Assembly (NCBI RefSeq): GCF_041146795.1
Contig: NC_135182.1
Location: 1,333,501 to 1,397,500 of the forward strand
Origin: Maylandia zebra
Taxonomy: Eukaryota; Chordata; Actinopteri; Cichliformes; Cichlidae
Direction of reading: 5' to 3'
DNA: 64,000 bases
The notes below the pieces were generated by a model. It had not been told where the DNA came from and made no database searches. It worked only from the letters and a program-made list of their open reading frames with translations. The stretch's first letter is position 1, and each line of letters starts with the position of its first letter. Shown piece after piece: positions 24,325 to 33,277 of the stretch. The position numbers and the translations under genes were made by a program.

Positions 24325-27300
24325 AACTTTATTAATCCCTCAGGTGGGTTCCTCTGGGAAATTCGACTTCCAAAAAAAGCACAGCAACGACCGAAGTTAC
24401 AGTTACAGAACTGTTATATATATATATACACACACACATATATATAAATACAGAGACAAATATAAATAAAATATACAAAGGGGATAAATAGAATAAATAG
24501 GAATAAAAAATAAAAATACAAGTGAATTGCACATTTCAAGTATTGAGTCTATTGCACCGTTGACTATTTACAAAAGTATTGCACAAGGTATTGCACAGTG
24601 AGGTGCAGAGGCACTGCAGCTTAGTTGTTCCCCCCTCCTTTGTCCTCCTGTTTCCTGTTTCCCCTCCCTCTCCCCTACAGAGAGGAGTTAAACAGTCTGA
24701 TGGCGTGTGGGACAAAGGAGTTTTTAAGTCTGTTAGTTCTTGTCTTGGGGAGAAGCAACCTGTCACTGAACAGACTCTTCTGATTGTTTATGGCCGTGTG
24801 CAGAGGATGCCCAGCATTGTTCATAATGTCCATCAGTTTCTTTAGTGTCCTTTTCTCTGCCACTGTCACCAGAGTGTCCAGCTTCATGCCGACCACAGAG
24901 CTAGCCCTCCTGATCAGTTTCTCCAGCCTGCATGAGTCCTTCTTTGCTGTGCTGCTCCCCCAGCACACCACAGCATAGAAAAGTACTCCAGCAACCACCG
25001 ACTGGTAAAACATCCTCAGGAGCTTCCTGCAGATGTTAAAAGACCTCAGCCTCCTGAGGAAGTACAGTCGGCTTTGGGCTTTTTTATACAGGTGCTCTGT
25101 GTTGCATGACCAGTCCAGTTTATTGTCCACCCACAGCCCGAGGTACTTGTACTTGTTGACCACCTCCACCTCCTCCCCCTCTATCTGAACCGGCAGTGGA
25201 CCTGCTCTAGACCTCCCGAAGTCCACAACCAGTTCCTTAGTCTTTGAGGTGTTGAGTTGCAGGTGGTTTGTGTGACTCCATGCGACAAAGTTCCTCACCA
25301 GACTTCTGTACTCCTCTTCCTGATCATCCCAGATACACCCCATGATGGCTGTGTCGTCTGCAAACTTCTGAATATGGCATAATTCAGAGTTGTAGCAGAA
25401 GTCAGAGGTGTACAGGGTGAAGAGAAGAGGGGACAGCACAGTTCCCTGTGGTGCTCCTGTGCTGCTGACCACAGTGTCAGACGTGATGTCCTTCAGCCTG
25501 ACGTACTGTGGTCTGTCGGTGAGGTAGTCGGAGATCCAAGCCACCAGGCAGGGGTCCACCTCCATCCTGTTCAGTTTTTCCTGAAGCATACAGGGCCGGA
25601 TGGTATTAAAGGCACTGGAAAAGTCAAGAAACAGGATCCTGACCGTGCCTTTTCCCCCATCCAGGTGTGAGTGGGCTCTGTGTAGGAGGTACAGGATGGC
25701 ATCCTCCACTCCGACACCCGCCTTGTATGCAAACTGTAGTGGGTCCTGGGCATGTTGTACCTGTGGTCGGAGGAGGTTGAGGAAGAGCCGCTCTAGAGTC
25801 TTCATAAGATGTGACGTCAGTGCCACCGGTCGGAAGTCATTCAGCTCATTGGGCCGGTTCTTTTTGGGGACCGGGACGATGCAGGATGTCTTCCATAGGG
25901 CGGGCACTCTCCCCAGTCGCAGACTGAGGTTGAAGACTCGTTGTAGCGGCTCCCCAAGTTCAGCAGCACACGCCTTTAGCATCCTAGGACACACCTTGTC
26001 TGGGCCTGCTGCCTTTCTGGGGCGAAGCTTCCTCAGTTGCCTCCTGACCTGATCCACTGTGACACTGGGAGATGTTTGGGAGGAGGGGAGGGGGGGAGAT
26101 GTCTTGCTGCTGAGAGAGGGATTGGAGGAGGGGGGTGTCATGGTGTCAGGAAGGGGGGGAAGCGAGGGAGGTAGGAGAGTGGGGAGAGGACTCTGTAGTG
26201 AAGGTGAGGGTGAGGGTGGGGGGGTTGTGGGCTGGTCAAACCTGTTGAAGAAGTTGTTGAGTTCGTTTGCCTTCTCCACAGTCCCCCCCACTGTGCTTTT
26301 CTTGGTGTTGTGGCCTGTGATGGTTTTCACACCATTCCAGACCTCCCTCATATTGTTCCTCTCCAACTTCTGCTCCACCTTCCTCCTGTAGGTGTCCTTT
26401 GCTTCCCTCAGGCAGCGTTTCACCTCCCGCTGTGCTGCTTTCATCTCCTCCTTCACTTTGCTCCTGAAAGCCTTCTTCTTCATGTTGAGGACAGCTTTGA
26501 CTTCCTGTGTTACCCACGGTTTGTTATTAGGATAACACCGTACCGTCTTAGCAGGGGCGACCGTGTCCACACAAAAGTTGAGGTAGTCTGTAAGACAGTG
26601 TGTCGCCCCCTCTATGTCCTCACCATGTGGGCTCAGGAGCACATCCCAGTCTGTGGTGTCATAGCAGTCTCTCAGAGCATCCTCCTTTTCTGGGGTACAT
26701 CTCCGGATGGAGCGCGTTGTGACAGGCTGCCTTTGGACGAGGTGTGTGTATTGTGGCTGTAGGTAAACCAGGTTGTGGTCTGACTTCCCTAGTGGGGGGA
26801 GGGGGGTGGCTCTGTATGCATCTCTCACATTAGCATACAGTAGGTCAATTGTCCTGTTGCTCCTTGTGGGACAATTCACAAACTGGTGAAAAGCAGCCAG
26901 AGTAGAATCCAGTGTGGCATGGTTAAAGTCTCCAGATATAATAATGAAAGCCTCGGGGTTTTGTGTCTGAAGTCTTGCTGTGACTGTGTGTATTTTCTCA
27001 CAGGCAGCTGTTGCGTCGGCCCTCGGAGGGATGTAAACACACACACAGATCACATGACTGAACTCCCGAGGTAGATAATATGGCCGCAAGCTAACAGCTA
27101 GCAGCTCCAGGTCCGGACGGCATACCGAAACTTTAACGGAGACGTGTCCAGGGTTACAGTATCTGTTGTTAACGTAGACAATGAGTCCCCCACCTCTGCT
27201 TTTTCCGCTGGCCTGCGTGTCCCTATCGGCTCTCACGGATGTGAAACCGCATAGGTCTACGTTAGCCTGCGGCGTTAGCTCGGTTAGCCACGTCTCCGTG

Positions 27301-27805
27301 AAGATAAACAAGCTGCACTCACGGTATAGTCTGTGGTTGTTCAGAGCGCACAGTTCGTCAATCTTATTCTGTAACGAGTTCACGTTGCCCATGATCACTG
27401 TCGGGATTGATGGTTTGAATCGCCTCCGGTGATCCGCTCTCCTCGCTCCAGCTTTGCAGCCTCTGTAGCTCCTCTTTAGCTCGGCCGGGATGTTGTGTCG
27501 CATGCCGGTCTGTCCCTTTGTTTTTAGTGCCAGCAGCTCCGCTCTCGAATAAATGAAGGAGCTGGTTCCAGAAGTTTTGAAAAGTGCATTATCCATCTTG
27601 TATCGCTATATCTAAGAGGTATAAGTAGAGGAAGGTGAAAAAAACTTTGAAAAACCTAGTCTAAAAAAGTTAAAGTTAAGAAAAAAAGGTGCGGTGTTGC
27701 AGAGCTACTTGGAAAGGCTGCCGTCACTCCAGCGCCATCTTGCCTATATTTTGCACAAAAAGTGAAGCGTACCAGTCTTTCGTTTAGGAAAGAGACCTAT
27801 TTTAT
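24291..27805 (-). mobile_element. Full-length LINE, CR1/L2/Rex1 group
   Basis: On the minus strand the element runs from a 5' untranslated region containing GGCAAGATGGCGCTGGAG (27743-27726) through one large ORF to a 3' end reading TTTATTAA..., closed by about six TATCT units at 24291-24323. A 21-bp direct repeat with one mismatch flanks it (24270-24290 and 27806-27826), which I take as the TSD. It sits in the 3' part of the autonomous hAT, after the transposase stop. Confidence 0.9.
24675..27596 (-). CDS. LINE ORF2-type polyprotein: endonuclease plus reverse transcriptase, 973 aa, intact
   Basis: An apurinic-type endonuclease occupies roughly residues 65-290, with TETWL at 100-104, SGDFNH at 221-226 and the catalytic SDHN at 272-275. 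A proline/serine-rich linker follows at about 455-510. The reverse transcriptase follows: KAAGPD near 530, SCIVPVPKK near 575, [13 protein letters not shown] near 660, STGAPQGTVLSPLLFTLY near 715 and QKFADDTAIMG with the catalytic Asp pair near 747. The C-terminal domain ends at HAIRLFNSSL. I see no stop, frameshift or missing catalytic residue. Such proteins nick target DNA and copy their own RNA at the nick. With a near-perfect TSD, this is the best candidate for a recently active LINE in the window. Confidence 0.95.
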   Translation of the reverse strand: MDNALFKTSGTSSFIYSRAELLALKTKGQTGMRHNIPAELKRSYRGCKAGARRADHRRRFKPSIPTVIMGNVNSLQNKIDELCALNNHRLYRECSLFIFTETWLTELTPQANVDLCGFTSVRADRDTQASGKSRGGGLIVYVNNRYCNPGHVSVKVSVCRPDLELLAVSLRPYYLPREFSHVICVCVYIPPRADATAACEKIHTVTARLQTQNPEAFIIISGDFNHATLDSTLAAFHQFVNCPTRSNRTIDLLYANVRDAYRATPLPPLGKSDHNLVYLQPQYTHLVQRQPVTTRSIRRCTPEKEDALRDCYDTTDWDVLLSPHGEDIEGATHCLTDYLNFCVDTVAPAKTVRCYPNNKPWVTQEVKAVLNMKKKAFRSKVKEEMKAAQREVKRCLREAKDTYRRKVEQKLERNNMREVWNGVKTITGHNTKKSTVGGTVEKANELNNFFNRFDQPTTPPPSPSPSLQSPLPTLLPPSLPPLPDTMTPPSSNPSLSSKTSPPLPSSQTSPSVTVDQVRRQLRKLRPRKAAGPDKVCPRMLKACAAELGEPLQRVFNLSLRLGRVPALWKTSCIVPVPKKNRPNELNDFRPVALTSHLMKTLERLFLNLLRPQVQHAQDPLQFAYKAGVGVEDAILYLLHRAHSHLDGGKGTVRILFLDFSSAFNTIRPCMLQEKLNRMEVDPCLVAWISDYLTDRPQYVRLKDITSDTVVSSTGAPQGTVLSPLLFTLYTSDFCYNSELCHIQKFADDTAIMGCIWDDQEEEYRSLVRNFVAWSHTNHLQLNTSKTKELVVDFGRSRAGPLPVQIEGEEVEVVNKYKYLGLWVDNKLDWSCNTEHLYKKAQSRLYFLRRLRSFNICRKLLRMFYQSVVAGVLFYAVVCWGSSTAKKDSCRLEKLIRRASSVVGMKLDTLVTVAEKRTLKKLMDIMNNAGHPLHTAINNQKSLFSDRLLLPKTRTNRLKNSFVPHAIRLFNSSL

Positions 27806-28667
27806 TGTGTTAATGTTGTCATTTTGCATTAAAAATAAATGGATAAATGATCATTTGTTTCCCATGTGTTCATATCACAAAGAATATGCATCTACTTAAA
27901 TCAACTTCAAGTCAAATGGTAAAAAAAAAAAAAAATTTCACACTCAAAAAAAAGAGCTAAAAAAATTCACCACACAGGGAAGGGTGAAGACAATTGGGTC
28001 GCCCGGCCCTGGCCACTAGGTGTCCCTTATTTTTTTTTCAGGGAGTTGGCAACCCTAAGTAAAACTGACAAGCTAGTCAGCAAGTTAACTCCAATTTTTA
28101 GCTCTCGGTTTTTTCTCTTAAACCTGGCCGTCAGCAGCTACTGTCCGGACTATGCATCCCTGGCTGATTCAATTCAGTGCAAGTCATCAGAATAAATTCA
28201 GGTAATGACAAAAAATTTACATAGTTAATTGTGTTGTGAAATATTGGATATTGCGGTTATGCATGTATATACATTGTAGATATAAAGAATCCTCAATATA
28301 TTTATAAATAAGTATATGTTTTGGATTTTTGTAGTGGGTAGATCATTTTGACTTGGTCATTTTATAAGTAGCTCACATGCGGAAAAAGTGTGAGCACCCC
28401 TGCTCTACATTGTACAATCTAATGCACTATGTTTGAAATACGTTAATATATAATTATAGTCAAATAGGGCAGTTTCTAAATACATAACTAAATATAGTTT
28501 GTAATGCCACCATTGTAGGCTATTTATCAATCAGTGTAATGGTTTTACTGTTATTTAAATTCTACAAAGTGTACATTAATATTATTATTGTATTTGTTTT
28601 ATTAATTTTATTTATAGCCAAGTCTCATTTTGTTTTTAATTTTCTCTGGGTGTGACTGTTGCACAGC

Positions 28668-30778
28668 TGGCAGACAGAAAATCACAAGAGTTGTAAGATG
28701 AGGCTAGCGTGGCAAAAGGATAAGATTGATGAGCTCGTCAAAGAAAGAGACTATCTAAAGGAGCAATTAGCAGCATGTAAGTCCACTCTTAAAAACATTA
28801 CTTAGCTTGTCACATACTTCCTCTGCTTGAGCACTTACATAAGCATTCTGTTGAGTAATTTTGTCTGTGTTGTCTTTTTAACTGTTTTACCAGCTCTCTC
28901 AAAGGAACCCACAAGTTTTGACCAGGATTCCAGTGGGGTGTTGAGCATATCTTCACTTCCCTCTGATGGGTCTTTTGATGAGAGTTCTGACTCCTCCATG
29001 GGCACAACTTCATCAGATAAAGACAGGAAGAAGAGGAAGAGGGGCAAAGCAAAAAAGCACAAGAAGTCAAAAAACATGACCAAAAACCAAGAACAAGAGG
29101 TAAAGTGATTAACTCAACAGTTTGATTTTGCATGCGGTGTGTTACGTTACTACACTATAACATTACATCAATGATTATGTTCTCTCAATTGCAGTCCAGA
29201 ATCCTAAGCACGTGGTCACCCGGTATAACAAGATTTTAAGGCTGTTCAAAATAGTGATGGGTCGTTCGCGAACGAAATGGCTCTTAGAGCCGGGTCTTTG
29301 ACGTGAACGACGCGAGCCGGCTCCTTATCGCGAGCCGTCACGTGGGTTTTTTTTTTCTTTCTCTCAGCCTCTCTCTCGCACTTTTTTTCCGCTTCACTCT
29401 GCACGCGAGCCTTGTGCTTTACGCTGGGCAGAGGGGGGAGGGGCGGTAGTTACACTCAGTAGCACAGGAACAGAGCCAGAGAGAGAGAAAGAGAGGCAGG
29501 GACAACAACATTAGAAAGGTATAGTAATCATCCACAACTATTTTCGGTTGCAGATGATAAAGGATTGAGAAAGTTTATTCATGCAGGTCCATATGACAGA
29601 GAATATGCATGTTCTTTTAGTTTTCATATTATAATTTATATTTAATTGTGTTGTGGTTTGCAGTGTTTTGTGTTCTTTTCACTTTAAATTTGTGAAAGGA
29701 AAAAGCTGAAAATTTAAATAGTTAAAACTTGAAATGTGAATAGTTGATTTTTGTATTATATGATTTATTTATTACATTTTATGTGGAGTGAATAAATAAA
29801 AGTATATTTACGGTGGTCCCTAGAGACAAAGCACATACAAACTTCAAATCACGTACGAACTCTGAAGCATGTACAAACTCCAAAACACGTAAAAACACGT
29901 ACAAACTCCAAAACACGTAAAAACACGTACAAACTCCGAAGCACGTAAAAACTCAGAAGCATATAAAAACTCAGAAGCACATAAAAACTCAAAACACGTA
30001 CAAAAGACAACAGAAGTGCTCCAGGATGCTGGGCGCAGTGTTGAGCCTTTGTTATCTTGTGGCTACACAATCCAGCAAGTACCAACGACCGGATTTGGTG
30101 TGTGGTAATAACAGGTAAATGAACTTTTTTTTAAATTATTTGAATATATATATGAGTGCCTGTGTATAAATACACAAACAATACACACATGCTTTCAATT
30201 GTGTAATTTAAGTGATCTAGTAGCTCTGCTTTGGAAGTTCAGTTCATGCTAGAAATGTGTTTTGGAGTTTGTACGTGTTTTGTCTCTAGGGGCCACCGCA
30301 TATATTTATATATAAACATATATAAATAAAACCACTTCTTTTTATGTTAGTAATTCCTTTTGTGCATAATTTTATATTATTGTTAATAATAAATTAATTA
30401 AAGCAACAAAACAACCTGAAGAGTCGGTTCGGAGCCGAAAGAGCCGGCTCTTTTCAGTGAGCCGAACCGAAAGAGCCGGATCTCTAAAAAGAGCCGGAAA
30501 TCCCATCACTAGTTCAAAAGAGGAGGCACCATGTCTGCTGCCTTTAAACGTCTGGGAGTGGACCGGGACACGATTGTGGCAACTGCTCCAATTGCTGAGC
30601 TATTCATTGTTGCACCTGAGAGGTTTAAAGCATTAGAAAAAAAAACAAGCAGGGACAGAAACGTTCATTGTTTGCTACACAGCATGCTGCAGCAAGCAGT
30701 GCAGATCCAGAAACAGAGGAAAAATTCAAAGCATATAAGTCTTCAGGGAAGTTGCTTCTTAAAACAAAGAAAGATTAG
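28668..30778 (+). pseudogene. CCDC106-like gene, disrupted by a hAT insertion and a frameshift
   Basis: The first visible exon, 28668-28775, has an ATG at 28698 and encodes MRLAWQKDKIDELVKERDYL, a short coiled-coil start. Exon 2, 28894-29099, encodes a Ser/Asp-rich stretch and then the basic run DRKKRKRGKAKKHKKSKN. Exon 3 starts at 29200 after acceptor CCAG, reads NPKHVVTRYNKILRLFK, is broken by the hAT at 29252-30511, and resumes as RGGTMSAAFKRLGVDRDTI and VATAPIAELFIVAPERF. This resembles the conserved CCDC106 domain, on which the name rests. A nine-A run at about 30637 shifts the frame; the other frame continues with EEKFKAYKSSGKLLLKTKKD and stops at 30776-30778. The gene lies just inside the right arm of the composite element, so it may be a transposon passenger. 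Both lesions suggest it is dead here. Confidence 0.65.
29252..30511 (+). mobile_element. hAT element of the TAGTGATGGG family, copy 2, complete
   Basis: The ends are TAGTGATGGGTCGTTCG (left) and, reverse-complemented, TAGTGATGGGATTTCCGGCTC (right). The TSD GTTCAAAA is perfect at 29244-29251 and 30512-30519, and removing one copy restores the exon frame of the CCDC106-like gene. The 1260-bp body has no transposase. It carries a small tandem array of ACGTACAAACTCCAAAAC-like units at 29825-30005. Confidence 0.95.
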
Positions 30779-30989
30779 ATTTTTGTTGTTTTACATAGTG
30801 AAACGTGGTGAGAGTCCACCATTGTTAACACCTGTTAACAAAAAAAAGACAAGTTATATATTCCAGTTGATTGGTCAATTGTTTGTAAAAAGAAAAAATG
30901 ACACACTTGATTTTTGTTTTTTATATGTTTTATTATTATTTTATTGTTATAAATTCTGCAGTTTTACTTTAATGATCACACATGTGATA

Positions 30990-32350
30990 CACTTCATGTA
31001 AAGAGCTACAGGTTTGCATCCAGCCGTGTTCTGTATTACTTCAAATATTGGCTGATAGTTTATGACACTGTTTTTATTTTTGTATCAACAGTTGTGTGTC
31101 CAATCTGTAAGCATTGTTCTGATGTTTTTGTGACTGGCATCTTAAAAATACAGTGCGTTCTGGATCTACCCTGTGTGTTGTTTTTTGTTACACTGCATTT
31201 TAGAAACTTTCACATCTATAAATAGGTTGTAAGGTATATATGGTCCCCACTTTAGATGAGTTCACTCAAAATACTTTGCTAACAAGTAGCAAATGGTTTG
31301 TAACTTCTTAAATAAGTTTATTAAGGTATTTATGAGTACCGTAAATGTCGGGCTATAAGCCGCTACTTTTTGCACAAGCTTTGAACCCTGCGGCTTTTAG
31401 TCAGGTGCGGCTTTTCTATGGATTGTCCGTGATTTTTGTCATATCGTAAGACGATTTGTTTTGTGTGTTCCGCTGTTGTACGGCACTACGTTGCCTGGCG
31501 GAAGGATCGGGGTTCAAGAGTGGTATGTTAGTCACATGTCCGTCCGCCAGGCAACGTAGTGCCGTACGAAGTAGCGCGAAAAACAAACTTCAAAGTAGCG
31601 GTACGCGTTCAGCGGGAGTCGTGGATGATGAGCGGCGATAAACTTGCAAGTTATGCCCAAAAAGCAAGTTATGCCCAACTCTACCGGTGGATTCTGACAG
31701 CGTGGAAAAGTGTGAAAACATCCACGATCACCAACGGATTTTGAAGGGCTGGACTGCTGCATGATGAAGAGGAGGACACCGCCACGGCCCTTCTGAGGGT
31801 GTTCGACTCTGACACTGACAATGAGGATTTCTTTGGTTTTGAAAGTGACAACGAAGGAGAGAAGAAGAGTGGATGACGAAGCCATCCTGAGCCTGTTTGT
31901 ATCCGACACTGGAGAAGAGGACTTTGGTGGTTTCAGTGCGCAGGAAGAAGAGAAAGATGGTGGTGAGTGACTGACTTTTCTTCTTGTTAAAGCTGTGTCA
32001 CTGCACCTGAGCCTAAAAGGTAGTCCGGATCTATTTTTCTGGTGTGCTGTAGGCTACTGTTATGTACTACATGTGCAAATATGTACCCATAACTTGTTTT
32101 TCAAAATATTAATAAAAGTGATGTCTCCAAACAGCCATCTCTTTCCTGACAATTCCCTTTGTGCATATTCTCTTACATATGATAAGTCAACATTGAAACA
32201 CCTGCGGCTTTTGGTCAGGTGCGGCTAATGTATGTACAAAACAGGATTTTCCCCTGATTTTAGCTTGTGCGGCTAATATTCAGGTGCGCTTTGTAGTCCG
32301 GGAAATACGGTATTTATAGATAATCTATCGAAAAAGAAGTTGGTCAATAG
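30990..32350. repeat. Right inverted arm of the composite element, split by an insertion
   Basis: 30990-31338 plus 32313-32350 make about 387 bp that is the reverse complement of 17223-17615. Comparison with the uninterrupted left arm shows the insertion point exactly (GAGTATTTATAG). Confidence 0.9.
31339..32310 (+). mobile_element. TA-flanked DNA transposon, internally deleted (IS630/Tc1/mariner superfamily, pogo-like)
   Basis: The left end reads CCGTAAATGTCGGGCTATAA and the reverse complement of the right end reads CCGTATTTCCCGGACTACAA. TA is duplicated at 31337-31338 and 32311-32312. The body holds a transposase C-terminal remnant on the plus strand near 31640-31875: AWKSVKTSTITNGF, a stop, then AGLLHDEEEDTATALL and FDSDTDNEDFFGFESDNEGE, similar to the acidic tails of pogo/Tigger-type proteins. 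A perfect 25-bp inverted repeat lies at 31478-31502 and 31543-31567. Confidence 0.75.
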
Positions 32351-32437
32351 TAGTGATGGGATTTCCGGCTCTTTGCCCGCGACTTTGTTCCAGTTTTGAG
32401 TTTTGGCCCACTGTGTATTTGAGTTTGACACCCCTGT
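32351..32437. other. Two juxtaposed hAT end fragments
   Basis: The first 24 bases (TAGTGATGGGATTTCCGGCT...) equal the right TIR of the 29252-30511 family in reverse orientation. The next 60 bases end GAGTTTGACACCCCTG, which is the TIR of the family at 62637-63566. The break removes the outer part of the composite element's right arm. Confidence 0.75.
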
Positions 32438-32446
32438 TCTATGGTG

Positions 32447-32987
32447 CAGTGTTGCCAACTCCTCAGTAAGGAAAATCGCTATTGGTTGTCCTAAAAGTCG
32501 CTAGAAGTCGCCTTATTTGCATAATTGGTCATGCTAATCTAATTGTAACCTATGTTGTTGGAGAGAGAAATAACATCGTGGAAGAGACATAAAGTGAGTA
32601 AAAAACGTCCTAAATGCATTTAGAGTTTATTTAGAACTACAAATTAAATTTCTTTTAGCAATTATTGTTTTTTTTAATGTCACAATTCCAACCCTGCTCC
32701 TTTACCCGGGCTTGGACCGGCAAAAGTGACCCAAAATAGGCGCTCTGGTGGAGTTACTTTGTGTGTGTGTGTTTATAAGTAGTTTTAAACCTTGTGATCC
32801 ACAAAACAGCATAAGAGTAAAAGAGTAAAAGAAGAACTGACTGCGTTACAGCACCAGCTGCTTGTTGAGAGTAAAAGCGATACGCGCTTTCACGTCTTTT
32901 TTTAGCGACTTTTTTTAGAAAAAAAGTCGCTAAGGGGTCTGAAAACTCACTAAATATAGTGACAAAGTCGCTAAGTTGGCAACACTG
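32447..32987. mobile_element. Small hAT-type element, TIR CAGTGTTGCCAAC, TSD CTATGGTG
   Basis: The left end CAGTGTTGCCAACTCC and the reverse-complemented right end CAGTGTTGCCAACTTAGCG pair as TIRs. The TSD is perfect at 32439-32446 and 32988-32995. GTCGCTA words recur inside both ends. The 541-bp body has no coding capacity. Confidence 0.92.
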
Positions 32988-32995
32988 CTATGGTG

Positions 32996-33277
32996 TATTG
33001 ATAGTCATGTGCTTTTTGTGCTGAGGTGTTTTTTCTGTTATCAAACTGTTCTCCCACTAGGAGCTCAGTCTGAGTGGAGTTTTTTTCTCCTCCTCTTACC
33101 TCATGTTATGTATTTTCATTGTTTTTTCCTATCAGCCTACCTTTCTGACATGTCTCCCCAATGTGATGTTTGTGTAAAGTTGGTCAGAAGGTTCCTTTGT
33201 AAGTGCGCATGCGCCATTAGCGTGCTGCCTGCTGTAACCCTAATTTCCTTCGGGATTAATAAAGTATTCTGATTCTG
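32996..33277 (+). mobile_element. LINE 3' end fragment
   Basis: Ends CCTTCGGGATTAATAAAG and TATTCTGATTCTG at about 33245-33275, a typical short-repeat LINE tail. No reverse transcriptase remains. Confidence 0.5.

Larger units (their letters stand above)
20732..28057 (+). mobile_element. Autonomous hAT transposon, TIR TAGGGTTGCCAAC, TSD AGTAAAAC
   Basis: The left end TAGGGTTGCCAACCGTCCC and the reverse complement of the right end, TAGGGTTGCCAACTCCCTG, form the terminal inverted repeats. The TSD AGTAAAAC is perfect at 20724-20731 and 28058-28065. The body carries a complete three-exon transposase gene (21030-23989). Removing the 3.5-kb LINE lodged at 24291-27805 leaves about 3.8 kb, a reasonable length for an autonomous hAT. 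Confidence 0.93.
20534..28402. mobile_element. Non-autonomous hAT, TIR CAGGGGTGCTCA, split by a larger hAT
   Basis: The left end starts CAGGGGTGCTCAATACG and the right end, reverse-complemented, starts CAGGGGTGCTCACAC. The TSD CTCTACAT is perfect at 20526-20533 and 28403-28410. Once the autonomous hAT at 20732-28057 and its duplicated site are removed, only about 535 bp belongs to this element, so it had no transposase of its own. It lies between the two genes of the composite element. Confidence 0.92.
16757..32350. mobile_element. Composite Merlin-type element carrying a transposase gene and a CCDC106-like gene
   Basis: The left end probably starts GGTAGCACTTTACAATAAG at 16757. Inverted arms at 17223-17615 and 30990-32350 enclose two outward-facing genes, a Merlin/IS1595-type transposase (minus, 17697-18415) and a CCDC106-like gene (plus, 28668-30778). 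Each stop codon lies within about 80-210 bp of its arm. The outermost part of the right arm is lost at 32350, where hAT end sequence begins, so the right terminus and TSD cannot be read. Much of the 15.6 kb is later insertions. An alternative is two separate inverted copies that happened to land on either side of a host gene. Confidence 0.55.

Noticed and set aside
25600..27432. Several plus-strand frames of 60-150 codons opposite the LINE ORF
   Set aside because: Antisense shadows of the intact LINE reading frame.
30531..31001. A stand-alone 156-codon gene starting at 30531
   Set aside because: Its Met lies inside exon 3 of the CCDC106-like gene, and the frame past the nine-A run is the wrong one.
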